Source: Gracilariopsis chorda (taxonomy: Eukaryota; Rhodophyta; Florideophyceae; Gracilariales; Gracilariaceae). Taken from it: a stretch of DNA of 64,000 nucleotides. The notes below the pieces were generated by a model. The model made no database searches, was not told the origin of the DNA, and saw nothing but the letters and a program-made list of their open reading frames with translations. Positions 32,650-42,575 of this stretch are shown piece by piece. The stretch's first letter is position 1; each line of letters begins with the position of its first letter. Location of the stretch: NCBI GenBank assembly GCA_003194525.1, contig NBIV01000154.1:110223-174222 (forward strand), in the 5' to 3' direction. The position numbers were made by a program, and so were the translations under genes.

Positions 32650-34188
32650 TTATAAAGATTTCTTCGTTGTCGCCGTAAGGAAAGGTGGCAATGGGTTGTG
32701 AGTCTGCTTATAGGCACGGTCTTGCCAGTACCGCGAGCTTGAAGACAAAGGTCTGCTGATGGGAATTGCCAAAAAGATATACACACCAAGACCCATAATT
32801 CCAGCGCCTGCAGGAAGGCCCAGTAAGTATTTGCCATGTGTGACCATGGTCTTATAGAAAGCGTAAACCAAAGCGACCGAGCCAGAGAAAAACACAAAGA
32901 TGGCCAATGTCATCAACAGCAACGCCTCAATCCAGGAAATATCACGCGAAGTTCCGTTTGTCTTCTCAAAAATCTGCTTGAAACCGCCCCTATTACCGGA
33001 CGGTTCTCCTCGGTACCTCGTGTCCGGAAGGTCGTATCGCGGTTTTGTGCCGTACGTACCCTCCCATAGTTGTTTTGTGCGCGAGATTGATATACCCCGT
33101 TGACGTTGCTCACGAAGCTCCCTCATCTCGTCATCCTCCAGATTCGTATCGTTTCCGCCATTCGCGGCTCGTTCGGCCTCCATGGCCTCAATTTCTTTCC
33201 TTCGAGTTTGTTCAACGGCAATACTATCATGTTTCACAATGTATCCGATAAGAGCATTGCAGTCATTGGTATACTCGGTAGTGCAGGACAGGTGCATATG
33301 CCATATGAGGTTGATGTCCTTCATAGGTACGAGCAATTCGTTATTTGCGCTCTTGTGCAGCACGATGAACTGCAAATAGCGTTGAAAGGCGCGCATGAGA
33401 TATGGGTTTGTCTCGTATAGTTCTGCTTTATCTGGGTCATCTTCGTCTATAATTTGGTAGACGAATGATTTTTGCAGCAATGCGGCGTGCGAAAGATCGT
33501 ACCCAAGCACAGAACGAAATGTGGAGCGGTTGATTTCATTGGTATAACTGGTAATGTGTTGACGCTTTCGGCTTTCTTCTTCCGCATAAGTGTGGTTGAG
33601 CAAGTACTTGGGCATGTAAGCCTCGTAGGGGTAGACGATTTCCCACAGACGACGCGTTGGCCTGCTCTGGGAATCTTCGCCGTCACTGAACTTGAAGGCT
33701 GTGGTTATGGTAGTAGAGCATGCGCTTGTGATGTAGGCGATAGTTTGGAGATGTTGATCTCGTGCAAAGCGGGCAAGGTCTTCCGCGTAGGCGTGGGGGT
33801 TGAGGCGGTGGCAATGCCAAACCCAAGCGATGTCCAGTGGAGGGACAATGATTTCGGAATTGAGCCAGAGTCCGCCCGTGGCAAAGTTCTTTGCTCGAAT
33901 TTCGTCAACTTTGGTGGAAAACATGTGCTGGGACCATTGCGGTTTGATAGGGTCGTCGTTGTCCGGGGTGGGTGGATTAGAAATTGCAGCCAGCAGAGGG
34001 AGCCATAAAGCTTCGTATCGCCATATTGAACGCTGCAGGGCTGGTCCTTCGTACATTGACTCATAGGTAAGGTCGACGGCCTTGACCATGTAGGTCATGC
34101 TGCGAGTGGCGTGGAGGTACTCCATCATGGCATGGGAGAGATTACGATGCATGCGTTGGAGCTCATTGCTAAGGATGTGGGAGTCCAT
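32650..34188 (-). CDS. GRDP/DUF1399-family protein with C-terminal membrane anchor
   Basis: About 512 residues from the Met at 34188 (MDSHILSNELQ); the frame is open to 34362. Two copies of the DUF1399 signature: VPPLDIAWVWHCHRLNP near residues 115-131 and MKDINLIWHMHLSC near 300. In each a Trp-x-(C/M)-H core is preceded by an acidic residue, as in plant glycine-rich domain proteins (GRDP1/2), which act in stress and hormone responses by unknown chemistry. After an acidic/basic charged linker, two hydrophobic segments (WIEALLLMTLAIFVFFSGSV and AGAGIMGLGVYIFLAIPI) near the C-terminus suggest a membrane hairpin, unlike plant GRDPs, which are soluble and end in glycine-rich domains. Divergent from Nup96. 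Confidence 0.75.
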   Translation of the reverse strand: MDSHILSNELQRMHRNLSHAMMEYLHATRSMTYMVKAVDLTYESMYEGPALQRSIWRYEALWLPLLAAISNPPTPDNDDPIKPQWSQHMFSTKVDEIRAKNFATGGLWLNSEIIVPPLDIAWVWHCHRLNPHAYAEDLARFARDQHLQTIAYITSACSTTITTAFKFSDGEDSQSRPTRRLWEIVYPYEAYMPKYLLNHTYAEEESRKRQHITSYTNEINRSTFRSVLGYDLSHAALLQKSFVYQIIDEDDPDKAELYETNPYLMRAFQRYLQFIVLHKSANNELLVPMKDINLIWHMHLSCTTEYTNDCNALIGYIVKHDSIAVEQTRRKEIEAMEAERAANGGNDTNLEDDEMRELREQRQRGISISRTKQLWEGTYGTKPRYDLPDTRYRGEPSGNRGGFKQIFEKTNGTSRDISWIEALLLMTLAIFVFFSGSVALVYAFYKTMVTHGKYLLGLPAGAGIMGLGVYIFLAIPISRPLSSSSRYWQDRAYKQTHNPLPPFLTATTKKSL

Positions 34189-34555
34189 GATGAAGGTGGA
34201 CGCAATTGAGAGCTGGGGAAGAAGAACGGCGTGTAAGAGGGCGGACTGAACGCGAAGCAGCCTCGGCGCATTATGGAAGCGCCCTTTGGAAAAGTGCTGC
34301 GGATGTTTCCGGTTCGTCAACGTCAGCGAGCTGATGGGCGATGACGAGAACAAGCACGTCATGATGACATGGCGGCACTTGGCCGCATTTAGATCCTTGA
34401 TCCAAACTGAAATCTCAAATCCAAGTTTTCAAGTTTTGCCCCGTTTCGCTTTGATCGCACACGTCGTTGATTCGCGCCTTTTGTTTCTTCGTCGCAGCCC
34501 ACACACAATGCGTTGATATCACCCACTCCGGTCCAGCTCCATTCGCTATGCGCTG
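34189..34555. promoter_or_regulatory. Shared upstream region of GRDP-like and Nup96 genes
   Basis: About 370 bases between divergent starts; no clear TATA box. Compact spacing suggests a bidirectional promoter. Confidence 0.45.
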
Positions 34556-37500
34556 TTGCACATAGCGCCTTCTACCTTTGCGGCGAGCCTCTCGCCGAAG
34601 AACACCATTAGAAGCGCCCTCGCGCTGCCAGCAGTTCCATCAATGCCGCTTCACGTCGTATCCCCCCACGGTCACCTCGCCATCTTTGCGTCCCCCACCG
34701 CCCGACGTGCAGATGTGCCCTTGATTTCATGGGGTCCTTCTTCCATTTACGTTCCTTCTAACTGTTCCCTCAACGGCCCGGCGCAAGTATGGTTCCATCT
34801 TCCTCACGTCTCCATTACATCCGCCAAACGCTGGTGCAGTCGCGCCAACGCCCGCTTCTTGTCGCAATGGGGCAACCAATCCAACCTGCACGGATTTGGG
34901 TTTTCCGTACGCTCATTCTCCCGCTACCGCTATGTAGACTCCGAGGAAGACTCTGATACGGAGCCGCATGAAGACGAAGAGCGAATTGAGAGTGCGGACC
35001 GTCGCAGGGCGCTTACAAGGAAGGCAGGTCGAACTCCTGCGCGTCGCCGTGTAACGGTTTCCCAACGCCAGGAAGTGAAGCAAGAACAGCCTCAGCAGCG
35101 CCTTTCACCACCCCAACGACCACGCATGTCTGCCAGAATCATCGTTGATCTCACTGACGATGAAGAAGAACTGAAATCTGAGGGGGAGCTAACTGAGAAG
35201 CCTACTCCCCAACCTGTTGACGACCCTTTCAATGACCCCTTTAAACAACCTACGCAGTGGCAAGACAGCGACTTGGATTACCCAAAGATCCACACATTGC
35301 GCGAGGTCCTGTTCGAGCCCAAACCACTGCCCCATCAAAGACCACCGCCGGACACTTCACCAGAAGATGCTGATATGTTTGAACCTCACTCTTTCTATGC
35401 GCCAGTTAAAACCCCTGTTGAACCCGACTCTGACGTCGAAGAACCACCACTGGTGGTAACTGATATGTTAGCGCCCACCAGTCCCGCGTTTCCGAAATTG
35501 CAAAACTCACTTACTTCAGCTTGCCAAGATCTCTTTGTTGACACCGGCCTGTCGCTTGGACGCTCTACGCGAGTTTCCTTCAATTCCGAAGTCCTTGTTG
35601 CGCAGAAATACTGCTTTAGGCCACATGCATTGGAGCAGGACTGCTTCACCATCGAAGCCACCTCGCTATTCTCCACATCGCCACCGGAAATGGAAGTTCT
35701 CACCCAAACCCTACGAAGTCAATTTGCTGCCTGGTATGGTTGTCAGAGTGATGGCACTGATTTGAAAACCCCATCTTTAAGAGATGCGTTTAACATTCCA
35801 TCCGTCTTCAATGCTACTGCAAAGCAGATCGTCGCAGATCTTCGTGACAGTCACAAAAGGCTGGGAGATCTAAACGCTTCGCATGCCTCAGTGGTTTTCG
35901 GGTTGCTGTACGCCCTTTACAAGAAATCACGGGTGGAGTATGACGATGGCGAGGACAATCTGCTTCGAAGAATATCGCAGTGGGCGGCAGGCCCAGTGAG
36001 AACAGCCTTCGACGACGTGAACGGTGAAGTACCACGCATGCGACAAGCGGTCATAGACCTTTGCCTCGGTGATGTAGAGAAAGCGGCGGACGCTGCCATA
36101 GAGTGCGGCCGTTTGCGATTAGCCATGCTCATGGCAAGGGCACTAGAGACGCCTAAAGATGATTTGCGCGATGACGCGTTGGAGCAGTTGATCATTTATC
36201 GCCTACTGGATCCCCATGACGCCCAGAACCTTGACGCAGATGAATATCCCACAGCAATGGATGACCTTCTTGAACATTGTTCTGAAGATTCTGCCGTTGA
36301 TATTGAAGAGAGATTGATTCTGGTTCTTTTGTCTGGTCATGTCTCTACGGTTGCGCGCTACCTTGGATTCTCGTGGTACAGGCTGTTCATTATGGAGTTG
36401 CTGCACGGCGCCGGAAACAAAGATGATACCCAACCTGAGCGCGTCGCTTCCGCTGTATCAGTGATAAGAAAGTCTGGAATAGCGACTGTGGCTCCTCATG
36501 GGAATTCTGAATCAGAACACGACGTTGCATATCATCTGTTGCGGCTTTACGAGGACCCTGGCGGCAAGTACCCAATTGCTTCAGGTGTATACTCACCCTG
36601 CAGCTTTGGGTTTAATTACAAGCCACTCGATACACAATTTGCATGGTTGCTTCATCAAGTACTGTCCGCGATTATTCCAGAAGCCACGACGACTGCTGCG
36701 CCGTATATCCTTGCTGATGGATTCTCTTCACAGTTGCGGGCTGCAGGGCTCCCACTTTGGTCGTTTTACGTTTTGTGCACTGCAGGAGTTCCCCTGAGCG
36801 TTCTGAAGAATGCTCTTGTTCGGGATTGGCCCGATATGGCGAATGACGTCGTTGAAGCAGTGATGGGAAGGGCACCTGAGGAAGCCATGGACGTAGATGG
36901 TGGAAACAGCGCTGTACGGAGACTTATGAATCGTGATGAAGAGAGTTCGGAAGACGGCCTTCTCGCAACTGTCTCTCGAGATGATCTTGATGCTGAAAAC
37001 TTTCTACAAGGTGTATTGCGCGTACCGGCCGTGTGGATAGCCGAAGCTAGAGCAGTTGCAGCGAGAGCAGCTGGTGATGTCTTTGAAGAATGTAAAATGT
37101 GGCTTGCGTGCGAGACCGAAGAGGGCAGTGCGAATGCACACAATCTGCTTACTGAACAGATAATGCCTGAAGTTATCATTGGAGAGGATTCAACGCATTA
37201 TGGACCATGTACTGATATGCTGAGAACCTTGGGAAAACGGAAGCATATATCGAATTGGCGTTCTGGTGGGGGTCTGGTTTTGGACTACATGGAACAAGTG
37301 GTCGGCGCATCGCAAGAAAAGCCAAAAGCGAATTTGGTTGTTTTACATGACATGGTAAACAGAGTTGGTGCATACAAGGAGAGGGCAAAGACTGATCTCC
37401 AACGGCACTCGGCGACAGTAATTGCCGACGGAATTGCAACAGCTCAAAGAGCCATACTGCTTTACGTTGACGGTGAAATGAAGGGCAGGTATCTTACTGA

Positions 37501-37657
37501 ACTGATTGAGGATTTGGAGCGACTGCCGGTGAGCACAACCGTGAGGGCCCGCCTTGTTTCCGAGTATACCATTGAAGAAGAGAAGGGACGGAAAGTGAGT
37601 ATGCGGTTCAGCGGGGCGTTCCCTGGATACGGGAAGTACTTGACTGTGGAGGAGTGA
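34556..37657 (+). CDS. NUP96: Nucleoporin Nup96 (C-terminal part of Nup98-96) with a remnant autoproteolytic domain
   Basis: 1033 residues, no intron visible. Nup96 is a scaffold subunit of the Y-complex of the nuclear pore. Residues about 30-128 look like a divergent Nup98 autoproteolytic domain, ending FSVRSFSRYRYVDSEEDSD, the counterpart of the canonical H-F-S cleavage site followed by an acidic run. Residues 130-330 are acidic and disordered with short peptides of the Sec13-binding type after it (RVSFNSEVLVAQKY). From about 420 to 1000 the protein is all-helical and matches the Nup96 core: LRLAMLMARALETP, YLGFSWYRLFIMELLHG, YKPLDTQFAWLLHQVLSA and the SSQLRAAGLPLWSFYVLC segment. No FG/GLFG repeats precede it, and the cleavage-site His is Ser120. 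A separate Nup98 gene is therefore expected elsewhere. Confidence 0.82.
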   Translation: MHIAPSTFAASLSPKNTIRSALALPAVPSMPLHVVSPHGHLAIFASPTARRADVPLISWGPSSIYVPSNCSLNGPAQVWFHLPHVSITSAKRWCSRANARFLSQWGNQSNLHGFGFSVRSFSRYRYVDSEEDSDTEPHEDEERIESADRRRALTRKAGRTPARRRVTVSQRQEVKQEQPQQRLSPPQRPRMSARIIVDLTDDEEELKSEGELTEKPTPQPVDDPFNDPFKQPTQWQDSDLDYPKIHTLREVLFEPKPLPHQRPPPDTSPEDADMFEPHSFYAPVKTPVEPDSDVEEPPLVVTDMLAPTSPAFPKLQNSLTSACQDLFVDTGLSLGRSTRVSFNSEVLVAQKYCFRPHALEQDCFTIEATSLFSTSPPEMEVLTQTLRSQFAAWYGCQSDGTDLKTPSLRDAFNIPSVFNATAKQIVADLRDSHKRLGDLNASHASVVFGLLYALYKKSRVEYDDGEDNLLRRISQWAAGPVRTAFDDVNGEVPRMRQAVIDLCLGDVEKAADAAIECGRLRLAMLMARALETPKDDLRDDALEQLIIYRLLDPHDAQNLDADEYPTAMDDLLEHCSEDSAVDIEERLILVLLSGHVSTVARYLGFSWYRLFIMELLHGAGNKDDTQPERVASAVSVIRKSGIATVAPHGNSESEHDVAYHLLRLYEDPGGKYPIASGVYSPCSFGFNYKPLDTQFAWLLHQVLSAIIPEATTTAAPYILADGFSSQLRAAGLPLWSFYVLCTAGVPLSVLKNALVRDWPDMANDVVEAVMGRAPEEAMDVDGGNSAVRRLMNRDEESSEDGLLATVSRDDLDAENFLQGVLRVPAVWIAEARAVAARAAGDVFEECKMWLACETEEGSANAHNLLTEQIMPEVIIGEDSTHYGPCTDMLRTLGKRKHISNWRSGGGLVLDYMEQVVGASQEKPKANLVVLHDMVNRVGAYKERAKTDLQRHSATVIADGIATAQRAILLYVDGEMKGRYLTELIEDLERLPVSTTVRARLVSEYTIEEEKGRKVSMRFSGAFPGYGKYLTVEE

Positions 37658-38085
37658 TAGTACTGATTTGTGAAGCTTTCTTGTGGACAAGAATCATACC
37701 ATCACGTTTTGAGCTAGCGCACCGCCCAGTGTTCTATTTGGTCTGTATAGAGCAATTCTCGTAAAGGTGATTGACGCAAACAGAAGGAAAGAAACGTGTT
37801 TGCATACCTTTATCTGTTTGGCAGTCGCTATTTTACAGCTTCATTTGCATTCCGGGTCATACGGGAATAAGAAGACTAGCTCGGCAGACTTGGTTGCCGT
37901 AGATAGTAGTACACTTGATAGCGTCAATATGATACATGCGCCTCGTGTGAAGTGCAAAAATCGAAGTGTATGATAGACAGTATGCAGAAGCTATGAAAGA
38001 AGGTCGCATGTGCTGTTGTTCGAACTGCCTTGCACAGCTTTACAGCTTAAAGCAATACATCTCTTTACACGGTGGTTGTAACGGG
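37658..38085. other. Intergenic between convergent genes
   Basis: No feature recognised; 3' ends of Nup96 and the VAP-like gene face each other here. Confidence 0.5.
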
Positions 38086-38973
38086 TCATATGAGTTTGAG
38101 GATAACGTTCACTAGAAGAAGGAAGAGGAGTAGCATGAGACCGATGCCAGCAATACTCACACCGCCAAAAGGATCGGACAAAAACTTGTTGGCGGATAAG
38201 GGAGTCTTCGGGGCATCGCTGAGCACTGTCTGCGTTTGAGCGTTCGTTTCTGCCAGTTGAGTCTTGAGCCTTGCCAGCTCGAGATTCTTAGCGTCTAGCA
38301 TCTGCTGTAGTTGACGGACCCGTTCGATAGCGGCGTCGAAATTTCGCTCTTCTAAGAGCTGATCGACGGCAGGCTCGGGTGCAGCTTGTGACGAGGACAT
38401 TGCGGAGGCGTCTTGGGGCGCAGACGATGCGGGATCCGGCTGCGTTCTGTGCGGGACGGAAGGGGGCAAGTCTCGGGGATGCGGGACGGCGGTAGGTGCT
38501 GAGGGTGCAGATGCGGGCGCGAGTTGTGGGGAGGTCGGGGTGACGTCACTGCCCGTCACGGATGGTTGGTTAGTCGGACTCGGGAAGTGTGGGTCGGTGA
38601 CGAAAGCGACTCTGAACTTGACATCCCTGACAGCGGCGTCGGTTTCATGTGTTTGCCAATAGTCGGCGGGGAGGGTGTCGTCAAGTTCAGGGGCCTCGAT
38701 GACGCGAAGCATGAACTTGTCGCGTGACGAGCCTAGCTCGGGGAGCACCGTTGTGGGCTGCAAGGCGATGTAGATTTCGGCGGAGCCGCGGGGCGCAATT
38801 AGACCGGCGTTGGGTTTTACGATGTAGCGCTCCTGGTTGGTGGTCTTCACCTTGAAGGCGATGTGGGTTGTGGCGACATTTGTGACGGTGAGTGTGTCGC
38901 TAATGAGGGAGCCCGTCGGCGCAGAATTGACGGTGAAGCGGAAGGTTTGCCTGTCAACGGTTACGAGATCCAT
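38086..38973 (-). CDS. VAP-type MSP-domain ER membrane protein
   Basis: About 295 residues from the Met at 38973 (MDLVTVDRQTFRF); the open frame upstream is low-complexity and unlikely. N-terminal MSP domain (about 1-125): TLTVTNVATTHIAFKVKTT followed by YIVKPNAGLIAPRGSAEI, matching the K-T-T-x(n)-Y-x-V-x-P-N-x-G-x-I core that binds FFAT motifs. Then a Pro/Ser/Thr-rich linker, a coiled coil (AAIERVRQLQQMLDAKNLEL) and a C-terminal hydrophobic helix (GIGLMLLLFLLLVNVILKLI) as tail anchor. VAPs tether the ER to other membranes by binding FFAT proteins. Layout and length match VAP/Scs2. A C17 tract lies about 115 bases upstream on the coding strand. Confidence 0.9.
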   Translation of the reverse strand: MDLVTVDRQTFRFTVNSAPTGSLISDTLTVTNVATTHIAFKVKTTNQERYIVKPNAGLIAPRGSAEIYIALQPTTVLPELGSSRDKFMLRVIEAPELDDTLPADYWQTHETDAAVRDVKFRVAFVTDPHFPSPTNQPSVTGSDVTPTSPQLAPASAPSAPTAVPHPRDLPPSVPHRTQPDPASSAPQDASAMSSSQAAPEPAVDQLLEERNFDAAIERVRQLQQMLDAKNLELARLKTQLAETNAQTQTVLSDAPKTPLSANKFLSDPFGGVSIAGIGLMLLLFLLLVNVILKLI

Positions 38974-39642
38974 GGCGGAGCGCGGCGGAGGGGGAGCAGT
39001 GTCGGATAGGAGCGGGGTAGGGGATTGAAGCATGGCCGGATGTAAGCAGGCGCGAAGTAGCGGCGAAGGGGAACCGGTTGAGGGGAGGGGGGGGGGGGGG
39101 GGGAAGAGTGAATACGAATGGTAGACGGTGCTGTTGGAGCGGTTTGGTGTAATAGGATGGGATGGCAAGTACTGTGATGGCGTGGCAACTGCTCAGCGCT
39201 TGTAGTTGTTCAGCGCTATGTAGACATATCAGTAGAGTTACGCAGTACTTGAGCGGGAGTGTTCCGGCGCTTTTGAGAAGTCAAATGATTCGCTGATTTG
39301 AATTTTTGCGCGTCGAGAACTGTCGACGGGTGCAGCGTAGAGCTGTGTTCCTCTTGCTCCGCTCGCCGTTTGCGGCCTTCTATCCAGCGCTACTTACAGT
39401 GCAGTTGCCGATGGAGTTGCTTGGCGGCCGTGGGGCGCAGAGCTGTTCAGCCGGGACTCCTAGGACGCGACCAGTTATGATGGATAGCGAGGGCGGAAGC
39501 CCTTGTTCACAACGAGCTGGAAGCCCGAAGCTGCCAGTGCCCTTTTTCAAGTGAGCCTTTACGTTCAGTCCCCTTCCTCTACGCAAGAACCGGTCTCCAG
39601 GTCTACAATGCGCCCACTCTCGTACCAATCAGCCCTAAGCAA
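38974..39642. other. Intergenic, VAP leader and downstream of membrane-protein gene
   Basis: Contains the G17 tract (39087-39103). No gene recognised in the short frames between 39240 and 39640. Confidence 0.45.
39087..39103 (-). repeat. Poly-C tract (C17 on coding strand) upstream of the VAP-like gene
   Basis: Pure G17 on the + strand within a purine-rich leader, about 115 bases before the ATG at 38973. Confidence 0.9.
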
Positions 39643-41397
39643 CTACTTTCTAAGCGCTACGAACATAATCAATCCCACCATGCCCAGCAATCCCAGAGTC
39701 ATCGTTACGACCTTCCACCACGCCCAATTTCCGGACTTGTCGCTCACTTCGGCAGTTAGCGATTGAGCATTTCCCTCCGAAGCACTTCTGTTTCGCTTCC
39801 CCATGCCCCCGTTCTGATTTTGAGGGGGCAATGCCCTCGCTTCGAGCACAGCCACGTCGCCATGTAAGAGCACTGTTCGTTTGCTCAATCCGAGCTTTCT
39901 TTCCATATACGATCTTCCATCCACCCCACGATCTTCAAGTATTACCTTGATTATCGTTGTAGCTTCCGCCTTAGTCAACCTCCCGTTTGCTAGCAGAAAT
40001 CCCCTTTTCATTCGAGCTCTGCCCTTGATCGCGTCTGCTGCCACTTCACTAATCCCTGTTTCTACGCCCTTCTTGTCAGATTCCGCTGCATTCACTATCA
40101 AATTGGCTTTCACCCTCACTCTTACATCCGAGCCTAACTCTTCGGTCCGCTTCTGCTCGTCAATGCGCAACGGCGTTATTCCAATCAGTTTCCCGCCTTG
40201 AACAGTTTCTCGCGTAAACGCAGCGTTCACTTTTCCGATACACACATCGCTGTGCAAAATCTCCTCATCACCAGCGCTTTCCTCACTGGACTGTACTCTT
40301 TCGAGTTCACCCTCACCTAACACGTTTTCAGCATTGTAGCTTCCAAACACGTTAAGAGAAACCTCTCCCTTCTTCAATGTGCCAACAATAACTTCGTCCC
40401 TACCGTGCAAAGATATTGCGCCGAATCCTGCTACTTCCTGTCCTCCCTTGCACCATAGCTTCACTCCAGTTTGTGTGCCCAGTTTATGAATATAAACATG
40501 AAAACCGTTGTCTGCTGATTCCTCTGCCAACGCCACAAACACACCTTTTCTGTGTGTCACGACTTCCCCGTGTGTTAACGAGTAGTTCCTGTCACTTAGC
40601 GTTGTCTGCCAGATGATATCACCATACTTGCCGCCCACCTTGACAACAACTATAGAGTTATTCTTCGTAGCGTGTTCTAATCCACCAACTACGGTTACGC
40701 TTCGTTTGTTTTTCGTGCCGTCAATTCCCAAACAGCTCTTGAGCCCGTCCATTTTTATCTCCTTGCTCCATGTCTCGAAGCCATATTTTGTTACATACGA
40801 CACGTGCAGTCCAGTGCTGCCTTGCTCGTTGACCATTGTGCTGCACATGAAAGTTCCGTCTTTCGTGCTTGATGTTTTTGAACCTTGCACCCCATCCAAG
40901 GTTTTTTGCATCCTGGCCGAAGCCGAGTACTTGTGGATTCCAAGCACAGTCACATTGTCCTGTCCCTTATCTCCAGTAACGTAAAGGAGGTCTTTCCCTA
41001 CAGACAGAGACGAAAATAGTGGTACATTAGTATCGCAAGAACGCGTGCACCATTTGACCTCCCCGTTTGTCACTTTAAACTTGCAGACCAACCCATTTGC
41101 TCCCGAGACGGAGTCGTCTCCCACCTTGTTTGCGGCTTCTTCGCTTACACATGGTATGCTACTTTGACTCGGCGTCTCTACCTTCCCCGTCACATAGAGG
41201 TACCCGTCGTGTTCGTCAAGTGTTACGGAGTTCCATCGCTGTCCGCTGAATTCAGGGTAGGACCGCCTCCACTTAAATTCTGCTAATGGGTCGTGCTTCT
41301 TGTCATGATATCCGTGAGCAATCGCTACTGTTGAAAGGCACCAAAGTATCACTGCCCTCAACAATATGTAAGGTCCTGGAGAGTTCATATTCTTCAC
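39643..41397 (-). CDS. Type I membrane protein with beta-propeller-like (SBBP) ectodomain
   Basis: 584 residues. A signal peptide (LLRAVILWCLSTVAIAHG, about 10-28) is followed by a long lumenal or extracellular region with repeated strands of type W-x-(S/T)-V-x-x-D-x-x-D-G-x-L-Y-V-T-G: WNSVTLDEHDGYLYVTGK near 55, LFSSLSVGKDLLYVTGDKG near 125, and later KRSVTVVGG and GRDEVIVGTLKKG. This is the style of SBBP/beta-propeller repeats. Several Cys (PCVSEE, LVCKFK, WCTRSC, MCST, KSCLG, LWCKGG, DVCIG) may form disulfides. A Ser/Asp/Glu-rich region and basic linker precede a single C-terminal helix (WWKVVTMTLGLLGMVGLIMF) with a very short cytosolic tail (VALRK). A receptor or cell-wall-associated role is plausible; I cannot name a family beyond the propeller type. 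Confidence 0.6.
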   Translation of the reverse strand: MKNMNSPGPYILLRAVILWCLSTVAIAHGYHDKKHDPLAEFKWRRSYPEFSGQRWNSVTLDEHDGYLYVTGKVETPSQSSIPCVSEEAANKVGDDSVSGANGLVCKFKVTNGEVKWCTRSCDTNVPLFSSLSVGKDLLYVTGDKGQDNVTVLGIHKYSASARMQKTLDGVQGSKTSSTKDGTFMCSTMVNEQGSTGLHVSYVTKYGFETWSKEIKMDGLKSCLGIDGTKNKRSVTVVGGLEHATKNNSIVVVKVGGKYGDIIWQTTLSDRNYSLTHGEVVTHRKGVFVALAEESADNGFHVYIHKLGTQTGVKLWCKGGQEVAGFGAISLHGRDEVIVGTLKKGEVSLNVFGSYNAENVLGEGELERVQSSEESAGDEEILHSDVCIGKVNAAFTRETVQGGKLIGITPLRIDEQKRTEELGSDVRVRVKANLIVNAAESDKKGVETGISEVAADAIKGRARMKRGFLLANGRLTKAEATTIIKVILEDRGVDGRSYMERKLGLSKRTVLLHGDVAVLEARALPPQNQNGGMGKRNRSASEGNAQSLTAEVSDKSGNWAWWKVVTMTLGLLGMVGLIMFVALRK

Positions 41398-42088
41398 TAT
41401 AGCGCTTGCTTTTGATCTAGTTTATCCTTGTTCGGATACACGAGAGCTCAAATTTCCGTCAACGTATAGCTTCGGCCAGAAGTTGTGGGCGCCCTCGTCC
41501 TTCTCCGCTGTTCGAATGCGTGCAAGCCCATCTACGACCAGATTATCTACGCTCTTCTCGTCTTTTGAGTGTTTGCAAAGTTCTTAACCTGTTTTCCAGC
41601 CCAACTCTTGCGTGTCACGCAGCCCAGGTCTCATGGTGATCCTAACTAAGCTGAACACTACATAATTCGTGCAGAAAGATATGACAAAACTACACCGAGA
41701 CGGGCAACTGGTGGGTACATCTATATGGGCAATCAAACATTTTCCTTGTTCAGTGTAGCTTGCTCCAGGTGTCCATGTAATAATGTTGCCTGATACGTTA
41801 AAGCATACTTAAATTTCCAAAGGCCCTGGCCTCCGTGAGAGACTCATCAAGCGTAGAAAGATCTTTCGAAATTGGGCTTGAGCACCCACCGTAGAGGAGA
41901 AGTCTCTCTTCCCTTTTCCCAGATAGGAGCACAAAGAGTGCAGAGGACCAGTCCGCTCACCGATTTCCTTCACTACCTGTCGTGAAGAACCTCCTTTTTT
42001 GCATCAAAGGACAGACGACAACATCAGATATAAGCTAATGGGTTTCTGCTTTTCTCGTGAGTGAGAATACTCGTGGTAGAACATGTCT
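41398..42088. other. Intergenic, nothing recognised
   Basis: Upstream of the propeller gene; no promoter motif or transposon feature stands out. Confidence 0.45.
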
Positions 42089-42575
42089 GACCCGGGAGGT
42101 CGTTAAACTCGCCCAAGCAACCGGTCAGCTTGCCAGTTGCCCTCGCGGACCTGGGTGAATAGTCTTGAAAAGTCACCCGCGTAACTGCACGTACGCAGTC
42201 GGTCACGGGCCCGCTACCGGAAGAAGATCCAGCCGCTGTTTCCCTGAATTTTTCCCTCGAAGGAAGAGCTCCAAAGGAGCCTCTGGACCGGGGTTTTTTC
42301 CAGGGTTTTCTCGGAGGATCTACACTTGGATCAGACGCCGCAGCAGGTTACGCGCCGGTTCTTACCCCCGATCTTGCCGCTGAAATGAGGATTGGGCGGA
42401 AAGGATGTCGTCAATGGTTTCTTGGCGGCCAACGTGGTACATGCGAATCGCCTTGTCGTGGTGTGCCCCTTACCCGAGGACCTCTAGAGGTTGAATGAAA
42501 TGGTGGAATGAAGAAGGCAACAGTCCTCGGAAACGAAACGATTCTGCGGTTGAACACGCCTAGACACCTAATGCA
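42089..42575 (+). repeat. Dispersed repeat, copy B
   Basis: Begins GACCCGGGAGGTCGTTAAAC and matches copy C over about 480 bases, including a shared GGTTTCTTG...GGCCAA segment and a GGTACATGCGA...GCCTTGTCGT segment, with many substitutions. No intact ORF. Copy A matches the first 200 bases. Confidence 0.8.
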
